Below the pieces are notes generated by a model. That model saw nothing but the letters and a program-made list of their open reading frames with translations, had not been told where the DNA came from and searched no databases. DNA of 64,000 bases. It comes from an uncultured Bacteroidales bacterium. GTDB lineage: Bacteria; Bacteroidota; Bacteroidia; Bacteroidales; P3. Both the position numbers and the translations under genes were made by a program. Of this stretch, positions 19,668-26,432 are shown piece by piece. Where the stretch lies: contig ONGA01000010.1 in the NCBI GenBank assembly GCA_900317285.1, positions 62,001-126,000 on the forward strand, given 5' to 3'. How positions within the stretch are numbered: position 1 is the first letter of the stretch; each line of letters starts with the position of its first letter.

Positions 19668-19904
19668 ATGAAAATCAAAATCACCAAACCCGACACCACC
19701 CTCTTCGAGGGCGACGCCAAGCTGGTGCAGCTGCCTGGCACGGGTGGTCAGTTTGAGATTCTCAACAACCACGCACCCATCATCTCCTCCCTCGCCAAGG
19801 GCAGCGTCCGCGTCGTGCTGGAGGACAACTCCGAACAGTCTTTCGACATCCGTGGCGGCGTGGTCAAAAGCCAGCAGAACGACCTCATGATACTGGTGCA
19901 ATGA
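19668..19904 (+). CDS. atpC: ATP synthase F1 subunit epsilon (short form)
   Basis: A 78-residue protein matching the N-terminal beta-sandwich of epsilon (KITKPDTTLFEGDAKLVQLP, ILNNHAPIISSLAKGSVRV). The C-terminal helical hairpin found in E. coli epsilon (about 139 residues) is missing, as is usual in Bacteroidales. The short form keeps the structural coupling role in the central stalk but lacks the helices that inhibit ATP hydrolysis. Its start is embedded in the 9-bp repeat. The stop overlaps the next gene by ATGA. Confidence 0.93.
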   Translation: MKIKITKPDTTLFEGDAKLVQLPGTGGQFEILNNHAPIISSLAKGSVRVVLEDNSEQSFDIRGGVVKSQQNDLMILVQ

Positions 19905-21040
19905 GTCTCTTCCTGCACAATGCAATGCTTAACGGTAAGGCCGTGGACATCACTATCGTCGACGGCCTTATCGTTAATGGGGAATGTGGACCGGATGCTG
20001 ACGTCATCGACTGCACCGGTCTCGCCGTCTTCCCGGGATTGATGAACATGCACTCCCACGCCCCCATGACCCTCTTCCGCGGCCTCGGCGACGACCAGCC
20101 CCTGGACGTGTGGCTGAACAAATACATCTGGCCCGCCGAGCAGAAACTCAACGACGACCTCGTCTACCAAGGCACCCTCCAGGCCTGCCGCGAGATGCAC
20201 GCCTCCGGCACCACGGCCTTCAACGACATGTACTTCCGTCTGCCCGCCATGGCGCAGGCCGTCCGCGACAGCGGTATACGCGCCCGCTTGGGACTCAACG
20301 TCTTCGGCGATGCCGACAACTTGAACGAAATAGAAAAACTCTTAACTCTTAACTCTAAACCCTTAACTTTCTCCATTGCCCCCCACTCCATCTACACCGT
20401 CAGCGAGAAAGGGCTCCGCCGTTGCGCCGACGCCTGCCGCGACCTCCATCTCCCCATGCACATCCACATGAGCGAGACCCAGAAGGAGGTCGACGACTGC
20501 CTCCGCGAGCACGGCTGCCGTCCGTGGGAATACCTGGACAAACTGGGTATTCTTGACCAACTGGGCGAGAACATCATCGCCGCCCACTGCCTGCACCTCT
20601 CCGACAGCGAGATACGTCTCATCGGCGACCACCATATCACCTGCGTCCACTGTCCCAACTCCAACCTCAAACTCGGCTCCGGCTACCGTTTCCAGATGCT
20701 CGAACTCATTGATGCCGGTGCCAATGTGATGCTGGGCACCGACGGCTCCGCCAGCAGCAACAACCTCGACATGATCGAGGTCATGAAAACCGCCGCCCTC
20801 CTGCAGAAAGGCTGGCGCATGGATCCCTCCGCGGTCCCTGCCGACCTCATCCTCCGCCTCGCCACCGGTGGTCACACCATCGCTCCCGGGCAACCCGCCT
20901 GCCTCTTCCTCGTCAAACTCAACACCTCCGACATAACTCAATCCGAAAACAATACGACCTCCAACCTCGTCTACGCCACCCATGGCGAAAATGTCAAACT
21001 GACCATCGTCGATGGAAAAATAGTCTACAACAATCTATGA
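19901..21040 (+). CDS. mtaD: 5-methylthioadenosine/S-adenosylhomocysteine deaminase-type amidohydrolase
   Basis: A 379-residue metal-dependent amidohydrolase. Zinc ligands are visible as MHSHAPM (about 47-53), HIHMSE (about 187-192), AAHCLHL (about 227-233) and the catalytic Asp in MLGTDGSASSNNLDM (about 277-291). The family deaminates MTA and SAH to the inosyl compounds, or in related members 8-oxoguanine or guanine. The gene overlaps both neighbours by 4 bp, so it is co-translated with atpC and the binding-protein gene. About residues 146-157 (LLTLNSKPLT) are encoded by a low-complexity tract of TCTTAAC-like units. The precise substrate is inferred from the family. Confidence 0.85.
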   Translation: MSLFLHNAMLNGKAVDITIVDGLIVNGECGPDADVIDCTGLAVFPGLMNMHSHAPMTLFRGLGDDQPLDVWLNKYIWPAEQKLNDDLVYQGTLQACREMHASGTTAFNDMYFRLPAMAQAVRDSGIRARLGLNVFGDADNLNEIEKLLTLNSKPLTFSIAPHSIYTVSEKGLRRCADACRDLHLPMHIHMSETQKEVDDCLREHGCRPWEYLDKLGILDQLGENIIAAHCLHLSDSEIRLIGDHHITCVHCPNSNLKLGSGYRFQMLELIDAGANVMLGTDGSASSNNLDMIEVMKTAALLQKGWRMDPSAVPADLILRLATGGHTIAPGQPACLFLVKLNTSDITQSENNTTSNLVYATHGENVKLTIVDGKIVYNNL

Positions 21041-22599
21041 AACGGCTGCTCCCCATATTGACGCTGGTGCTCCTCGCCTCATGCACCTCGCACCGTCACG
21101 ACGACAAGATGATTTTCCGCTACAACGAATCGGCAGGCATCACCACCCTGGACCCCGCTTTCGCCAAGGACCAGAGCCTCATCTGGGGCTGCCGCCAATT
21201 GTACAACGGACTCGTCGAACTGGACAGCAACCTTAACGTCCAGCCCTGCATCGCCAAAAGCTGGACCATCAGCCAGGATGGCCTTCGCTACACCTTCATT
21301 TTACGTCAGGATGTAATGTTTCACGAGCCTGTATCACGGGTAGTTACATCACAAGACTTCATCTATAGCTTTAACCGTATTCTGGACCCCTCCACCATGT
21401 CTCCCGGAGTCTGGATTTTCTCGGATGTCGACTCCTTCAGCGCCCCCGACGACACAACTTTTGTCATCACCCTCAAGCGTCCTTTCGCCCCCTTCCTCTC
21501 CCAGTTGGGCATGGTCTACTGCTCGGTGGTGCCGCACGAAATGGTGGAGCGCTACGGCAAAGACTTCCGCAAGCACCCCTGTGGCACGGGTCCTTTCCAG
21601 TTCCAGTATTGGAAGGAGGGTGTCAAACTGGTGCTCCGCAAGAATCCCCATTACTTTGAGTTTGATTCTGAGAGCCACCGTCTCCCCTATCTCGACGCCA
21701 TTGCGGTGACTTTCATCGTCGACCGCCATACGGCATTCCTCGAGTTTGTCAAAGGCAATCTCGACTTCATGAACTCGCTGGATGCCAGCTACAAGGACGA
21801 GATTCTCACCCTCGAAGGCGAACTCAAGCCCAAATATGCCGACCGCATCGACATGGTTGCCACGCCGTTCCTCAACACCGAATATCTAGGCTTTAACATG
21901 GAAAGTGCCAGCATCTTGCGCGACCGCCGCCTGCGGCAGGCAATCAATCTCGGCTTCGACCGTCGCAAGATGATGAAATACCTCCGCAACAACATCGGTG
22001 AGCCTGGTGTCTACGGCTTCATACCCCGTGGACTGCCTGGAGCCGCCGAGGAGCCGCTTTGCGAATTCAACCCCGAGAAGGCGCGCCAATTGCTGGCGGA
22101 GGTGCGGAAGCAGCACGGCACCATACCGACGCTAAAGCTCTCTGCCACTGCCAACTATTTGGACCTCTGCAAGTACATTCAGCAGCAGCTGGGATTGATC
22201 GGTCTGGATGTCAAGGTGGATGTCAACCCGCCTGCGGCGCTCAGCGAGCAGGTGGCACAAGGCAAATGCGACTGGTTCCGCAAATCGTGGGTCGCCGACT
22301 ACCCCGATGCCGAGAATTATCTGTTGCTGTTCCACTCCCCCAACTGCGCCCCCGAGGGACCCAACTACACCCGCTTCAAGAACGCCACGGTGGACAAGCT
22401 CTACCTCAAGGCTCGCCGCACTACCGATGAGCACGAGCGCACGGAACTTTACAGGCAGATCGACAAGATCATCATGGAGGAATCGCCCGTCATCGTGCTC
22501 TACTATGACGAAATACTGCACTTCACCCACAAGAATGTCAAGGGGTTGCGCAGCAATGCAATGAATAATCTGGATTTACGCCACGTCAAAATCCTTTAG
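21037..22599 (+). CDS. Peptide-type ABC transporter substrate-binding lipoprotein
   Basis: A 520-residue family 5 solute-binding protein (DppA/OppA type). The lipobox is LVLLASC (Cys about 16). Family features are GITTLDPAFAKDQ near the start of the mature part, YTFILRQDVMFHEP (about 89-102) and GTGPFQFQYWKEGVKLVL (about 185-202). It would bind oligopeptides or similar solutes at the outer face of the inner membrane. No permease or ATPase genes are adjacent, so its transporter must be elsewhere, or it has another role. The last 24 bp overlap convergently with lpxH. Confidence 0.88.
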   Translation: MKRLLPILTLVLLASCTSHRHDDKMIFRYNESAGITTLDPAFAKDQSLIWGCRQLYNGLVELDSNLNVQPCIAKSWTISQDGLRYTFILRQDVMFHEPVSRVVTSQDFIYSFNRILDPSTMSPGVWIFSDVDSFSAPDDTTFVITLKRPFAPFLSQLGMVYCSVVPHEMVERYGKDFRKHPCGTGPFQFQYWKEGVKLVLRKNPHYFEFDSESHRLPYLDAIAVTFIVDRHTAFLEFVKGNLDFMNSLDASYKDEILTLEGELKPKYADRIDMVATPFLNTEYLGFNMESASILRDRRLRQAINLGFDRRKMMKYLRNNIGEPGVYGFIPRGLPGAAEEPLCEFNPEKARQLLAEVRKQHGTIPTLKLSATANYLDLCKYIQQQLGLIGLDVKVDVNPPAALSEQVAQGKCDWFRKSWVADYPDAENYLLLFHSPNCAPEGPNYTRFKNATVDKLYLKARRTTDEHERTELYRQIDKIIMEESPVIVLYYDEILHFTHKNVKGLRSNAMNNLDLRHVKIL

Positions 22600-23355
22600 C
22601 TCCACCTTCCCGTCGGGTGTCATCACCGCATAGTTCCGGTTGTGCATCCAGTCGCCGACGTTGACGTATGTCGTTGGGCGAGGTGTGCATCCGCCATCCT
22701 TCGTTCCGCAGTCGATATTCATCACCAGCGGCGTATGGCGGTGACCGAAGATGCAATAGTCGAAATGCTCCTTCTGCAGGCGCTCTTTGCAGTAGATGAC
22801 AATGCCCTCGCGGTCGTCGCCGAGGTAGTGCAGCATGTCGCGTTTGGCGTGTTTGCGTTTGTTGCCGTCGCTCCAGCGGTGGGCAATGCCGAAGGTGAAT
22901 GCCGACGGCAGCATCTTGTACAGTTTCTGGCAGAAGCGGCTACGGAAGAACACCCTGACGAAGTCGAACCACAGGTCGATGTGGCCGAGCCCATCGCCGT
23001 GTCCGATGAGGCAGCGTTTGCCGCAGAGTTCCATCACCACGGGATCGTCGTGCATAATGGCGCCGCATTCGCGTTCCAGGTAGTCGAACATCCACATGTC
23101 GTGGTTGCCGATAAAGAAGTGGATTTCGATGCCGTCATCGGCCAGTTCGGCCAGTTTGCCCAACAGGCGCACATGTCCTCTGGGCACCAGGTAGCGGTAG
23201 GTGAACCAGAAATCGAAGATGTCTCCCAGCAGCAGCAGCGTCTTGCAGTCGTCCTTGATGCTGTCGAGCAACCGGCAGAGTTGCCGTTCCCTCTCCAGCG
23301 TGTCGCTACCGCTGCCGAGATGTGAATCCGTAATGAAGTATATCTTGTCTCTCAA
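22576..23355 (-). CDS. lpxH: UDP-2,3-diacylglucosamine diphosphatase
   Basis: A 259-residue calcineurin-like metallophosphoesterase. Metal-binding motifs are TDSHLGSG (about 9-16), GDIFDFWF (about 44-51), GNHDMW (about 82-87), HGDGLG (about 118-123) and FGHRHTPL (about 198-205). LpxH cleaves UDP-diacylglucosamine to lipid X and UMP in lipid A synthesis at the inner membrane. It lies 19 bp downstream of envC, so pfkA, envC and lpxH probably form one transcript. Length and motifs fit the family well. Confidence 0.92.
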   Translation of the reverse strand: MRDKIYFITDSHLGSGSDTLERERQLCRLLDSIKDDCKTLLLLGDIFDFWFTYRYLVPRGHVRLLGKLAELADDGIEIHFFIGNHDMWMFDYLERECGAIMHDDPVVMELCGKRCLIGHGDGLGHIDLWFDFVRVFFRSRFCQKLYKMLPSAFTFGIAHRWSDGNKRKHAKRDMLHYLGDDREGIVIYCKERLQKEHFDYCIFGHRHTPLVMNIDCGTKDGGCTPRPTTYVNVGDWMHNRNYAVMTPDGKVELKDFDVA

Positions 23356-23374
23356 TTCCTGATGTCTAATTTGA

Positions 23375-24646
23375 TTATCTCAGCCAGTTGCGCGGGTTCT
23401 GCGAGGTGGTGTTTTTCCAAAGCTGGAAGGCGAATTCAGCGCTGCCGTCGCTGTTGGTATAGACGGTGCCGAGGTTCTGTCCGGTGGCGACTTTGGTGCC
23501 CTCGCGGACGGCGACAGAGCCCATGTTGGCGTAGACGGTCATGTATTCCCCGTGGCGCACGATGACGCCCTTGGTGCCGTTGGGGCAGGTGAACACGCGG
23601 GTGACGGTGCCGTTGAAGACGCTCTTCACCGCCGCACCGGAGGCGCAGACCAGCTCGATGCCGTTGTTCATGTTCTGTCCGCCGGAAGCATGGGTGTAGC
23701 GGCCGTACTCACGACCCACCTTGGTGTAGCTCACAGGCCACGGCAGGCGTCCCTTGTTGGAGGCGAAGTCGTTGCTCAGGGCCACTTCCGCGGCACTGGG
23801 GGCAGGGGCGCTGACCACGTTGCCGCCACCCTTGCCGTTGCTGACGGTTTTGGCGGTGTTTTTGGCGCGTGCTTTCGCTATCTCCTCGTTGATGATGCGC
23901 TGTATCTGCTGCTGCAGCTGCGATTTCTGCTTCTCTTTTTTGGCAATCTGCTGCTGCAGGTTTTTCTCCTGCTGACGGCTGTTTTTCAGCGATTTCTGCT
24001 GTTGCTGGTGTTCACGCGAGAGTTCCTCTTTCTGCCGTTTCTGCTCGGCGAGGAGGGTGGTCTGCTCTTTCTGCTGCCGTTTCAGCTCCATGCCGACGTC
24101 GTTCAGTTCCTGCTCTTTCTGTCCGATAAGGCGTGCCTGGCGACGGCGGTAGCGGCTGTAGTCGCGGAAATATTTGGTGCGGAGGAAGGCGTAGTTGTAC
24201 GACTTGGTGTCGAGCACCAGCACCAGCTTGTCCAGGTTGCCGCGTTCGCGGTAGAGCACGCGCACCACGCGGCCGTATTCCACCTTCATGCTGTCTATCT
24301 GTCCACGCATGAGGGCGATGCTGTCTTCGGTGGCGGAGACTTTCATGTTCAGCAGGTTCACCTGTCCGTTGATGTTGTTGATGAGCTTGGTGCGCTCACC
24401 GATTTTTTTGTCGAGCAGGGCTATCTGCTGCTGGCCGGTCTTGCTGTTTTTCTTGGCTTTGGCGAGCTGGTTGTTGAGGTTTTTGATTTCCTTCTCCACC
24501 TGCGCCCGCTCCTTCTCCAGCTGTTTCTTGCTTTGCGCAAGCGCTGTTGAAGGAAGTAAGAGGCAAGAACTAAGAACCAGGAAGACGCAGACAATCCTGC
24601 GCAAACTTCTTAGTTCAAGGCTCTTACCTCTTAGTTCACAGTTCAT
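23375..24646 (-). CDS. envC: EnvC-like murein hydrolase activator
   Basis: A 423-residue protein: signal peptide (cleavage near STALAQ, about 32-38), long coiled coil (about 38-250, Gln/Lys/Glu-rich), then a degenerate LytM/M23 domain (about 320-423). The zinc ligands of active LytM enzymes are replaced: NNGIEL where HxxxD is expected, EYMTVYANM where the YxTVYAH motif has His, and EFAFQLW where HxH is expected. This is the pattern of EnvC proteins, which activate amidases rather than cut peptidoglycan. Start chosen at ATG 24646; a TTG at 24661 overlaps the pfkA stop and is less likely. The first 20 codons are built from GAACTAAGA-like units. Confidence 0.88.
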   Translation of the reverse strand: MNCELRGKSLELRSLRRIVCVFLVLSSCLLLPSTALAQSKKQLEKERAQVEKEIKNLNNQLAKAKKNSKTGQQQIALLDKKIGERTKLINNINGQVNLLNMKVSATEDSIALMRGQIDSMKVEYGRVVRVLYRERGNLDKLVLVLDTKSYNYAFLRTKYFRDYSRYRRRQARLIGQKEQELNDVGMELKRQQKEQTTLLAEQKRQKEELSREHQQQQKSLKNSRQQEKNLQQQIAKKEKQKSQLQQQIQRIINEEIAKARAKNTAKTVSNGKGGGNVVSAPAPSAAEVALSNDFASNKGRLPWPVSYTKVGREYGRYTHASGGQNMNNGIELVCASGAAVKSVFNGTVTRVFTCPNGTKGVIVRHGEYMTVYANMGSVAVREGTKVATGQNLGTVYTNSDGSAEFAFQLWKNTTSQNPRNWLR

Positions 24647-24651
24647 ATTTC

Positions 24652-25884
24652 TTAATTCCAATTTAGGATTTTCTTGAAGTCATATTCTTCGGGGTTCGCC
24701 ACATATTTCTTCGCGGCCTCGTAGTCGGCGGGGGTGATGTAGTCCATGATGTCGTTGACGTAGGACATGACCTTGTTCGAGTTGACGTTGACCAGGCGCG
24801 GCGGAATCTTGCCGGTCTCGGGGTCCTGCAGGTCTTTGAGGTAGAGCGGCGAGACGTTGCCCTGCTGGTCGACATACACCATGCAGCCGGTGCAGCCCTG
24901 ATTGAAGAGGGTGTGCACGCCCATGCCCATCAGCGAGCAGTAGGTGAGGTCGAAGGCGATGGGGGTGTGGCAACGGATTTCGTAGCCGACCTCCACGGGG
25001 CGGGTCTTCACTTTCAGGCCTATCTCCTTGGCTTTGCGTTCGAGCAGGTCGTTGAAGATGTGGGCTTTGGACACTTTTCCGAGTTCGGGGTGGCCGTGCT
25101 CGTCGTAGCTGAAGTGGATGCCGGAGTTCTTGATTTCCTCGTCGCTCAGCGAGTGGAACACGCCCTCGCTGATCATGGCGGCACCGTAGTTGATGCCCAT
25201 GATTTTGCGTTTGATGATGCAGGAGATGACCATGTTGATAATTTTCTCGACGGTGATCTCGGTCTTGTTGAAGAACTCGGGGATGATGACCATGGGATAG
25301 TGGCAGGCACCGGCGATACCGAGGGCGAGGTGACCTGCGGAGCGACCCATGGCGCTGACCACGAACCAGTTCTCGCTGGTGCGGGCGTCCTCCATGACGG
25401 CGGTGGCGAGCACACAACCCTGGGCTTTGGCGCTGTTGTAGCCGAAGGTAGGGCTGGAGTTGGGCAGCGGCAGGTCGTTGTCGATGGTCTTGGGAACGTG
25501 GATGTTGGCGATGGGATAGTGCTTGTCGGCCAGGAACTTGGCGATGCGGTTGGCCGTCGAGGCGGTATCGTCGCCACCCACGGTGACAAGGAGTTTGATT
25601 TCGTTGTCGGTGAAGAGCTTGAGGTTGAAGCGCTGTTCAAAATCCTCGGGAGTCGGTTTGAAACGGCTCATCTTGAGGATGCTGCCGCCCTTGTTGAAAA
25701 TTTCGTCGGCGGTGAGGAAATCGAGGTCCTGCATACGGGGTTTGTCGGTGAAGAGGGCGCTGTAGCCGCCGTGGAGACCTATGACGCGGTAACCGTCGCG
25801 CAGGAAGGTTTTGGCAACCGAGGCGACGACAGTGTTCATTCCGGGAGCGGGGCCGCCGCCGGTGAGGATGGCAATGCTTTTCAT
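24652..25884 (-). CDS. pfkA: 6-phosphofructokinase, probably PPi-dependent
   Basis: A 410-residue group A phosphofructokinase. The N-terminal loop is LTGGGPAPGMN (about 7-17). The two positions that separate donors carry the PPi-type residues: GGDDT (about 103-107, Asp instead of Gly) and PKTIDND (about 130-136, Lys instead of Gly). The enzyme should phosphorylate fructose 6-phosphate with PPi and be reversible. This fits the presence of a membrane pyrophosphatase in the same window. It has its own promoter about 55-85 bp upstream, and envC follows closely. Confidence 0.93.
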   Translation of the reverse strand: MKSIAILTGGGPAPGMNTVVASVAKTFLRDGYRVIGLHGGYSALFTDKPRMQDLDFLTADEIFNKGGSILKMSRFKPTPEDFEQRFNLKLFTDNEIKLLVTVGGDDTASTANRIAKFLADKHYPIANIHVPKTIDNDLPLPNSSPTFGYNSAKAQGCVLATAVMEDARTSENWFVVSAMGRSAGHLALGIAGACHYPMVIIPEFFNKTEITVEKIINMVISCIIKRKIMGINYGAAMISEGVFHSLSDEEIKNSGIHFSYDEHGHPELGKVSKAHIFNDLLERKAKEIGLKVKTRPVEVGYEIRCHTPIAFDLTYCSLMGMGVHTLFNQGCTGCMVYVDQQGNVSPLYLKDLQDPETGKIPPRLVNVNSNKVMSYVNDIMDYITPADYEAAKKYVANPEEYDFKKILNWN

Positions 25885-25938
25885 AATAATATAGTATTCA
25901 TTAAAATTACACTAAGGGATTCATTCAGAATCTGGGTG

Positions 25939-25970
25939 CAAAGATACGACATTTTTCCGACGTGTGCAAA
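25939..25970 (-). promoter_or_regulatory. pfkA promoter
   Basis: On the minus strand TTTG (25970-25967), 20 bp, then TATCTTTG (25946-25939). The predicted leader is about 50 nt. Confidence 0.8.
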
Positions 25971-26015
25971 ATTATTTTTCCACTATCCGCAGAGGCCTCC
26001 GCAAACCTCCCATGA

Positions 26016-26115
26016 CATAGGTGAATCATAGGTACGACATAGGAGCGACATACTATCATCCATAGACCTAGCATAGAGTTACCATAGAGGTACCATAGAC
26101 CTAGCATAGAGTTAG
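26016..26115 (-). repeat. 11-bp-period CATAG repeat, type B, copy 1
   Basis: Nine units read on the plus strand: CATAGGTGAAT, CATAGGTACGA, CATAGGAGCGA, CATACTATCATC (12 bp), CATAGACCTAG, CATAGAGTTAC, CATAGAGGTAC, CATAGACCTAG, CATAGAGTTAG. It lies between the pfkA promoter and the structured element at 26116-26242. Strand is given as that of the upstream promoter. Confidence 0.92.
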
Positions 26116-26242
26116 CGGGTATAGTTTTTTGTGAATTAAATGGATGTATTGTTTTGAAAATCAGTGCCGATGATATTTATCTTCCTGACAATCAGCCTCT
26201 ATTTTGATTTTCATATGGATTTTTCATCCCGTTTTGCAATTG
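26116..26242 (-). ncRNA. Candidate structured leader/small RNA, copy 1
   Basis: On the minus strand, downstream of the promoter at 26273-26243, this aligns without gaps to 56306-56422. Conserved arms are GGAT/ATCC (26229-26217), TGAAAATC/GATTTTCA (26213-26206 with 26162-26155) and an inner CTGA/TCAG hairpin (26195-26185). Segments between the arms have diverged to about half identity while the arms are unchanged. No open reading frame is conserved between copies. The transcript would run on through the CATAG repeat toward pfkA. Confidence 0.5.
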
Positions 26243-26273
26243 CAAAGTTACGAAAGTTGAGCGAAATGGCAAA
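26243..26273 (-). promoter_or_regulatory. Promoter of the type B element, copy 1
   Basis: Minus strand: TTTG at 26273-26270, 19 bp, TAACTTTG at 26250-26243. The position relative to the element is the same as at 56453-56423. Confidence 0.65.
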
Positions 26274-26390
26274 ATTTTTTTTTGACATTTCCGAAATGAA
26301 GTAACGTCGGCGCTAGCCAAAGGTACGAAGTTTTTTGTGATTGTTTTGTCCTTTAACTACTTTTAACTACCTTTATCTATTTTAACTGGC

Positions 26391-26419
26391 TTGATTACGG
26401 GAAAATTTTTGTATTTTTG
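26391..26419 (+). promoter_or_regulatory. priA promoter
   Basis: TTGA at 26391-26394, 17 bp, TATTTTTG at 26412-26419. The start ATG is at 26433, so the leader is only about 7-10 nt. The stretch 26350-26390 holds TTTTAACTACC-like repeats and no gene. Confidence 0.65.
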
Positions 26420-26432
26420 CAGTTTGAAAAGG

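Noticed and set aside
23375-24646. Active M23 endopeptidase
   Set aside because: The zinc-ligand His and Asp residues are replaced, so an EnvC-type activator is the better call.
26016-26115. CRISPR array
   Set aside because: Units are 11 bp, contiguous and degenerate with no spacers, and no cas genes are present.
26391-26432. TTG start for priA at 26391
   Set aside because: It lies in the -33 box of the promoter; ATG 26433 begins the conserved sequence.
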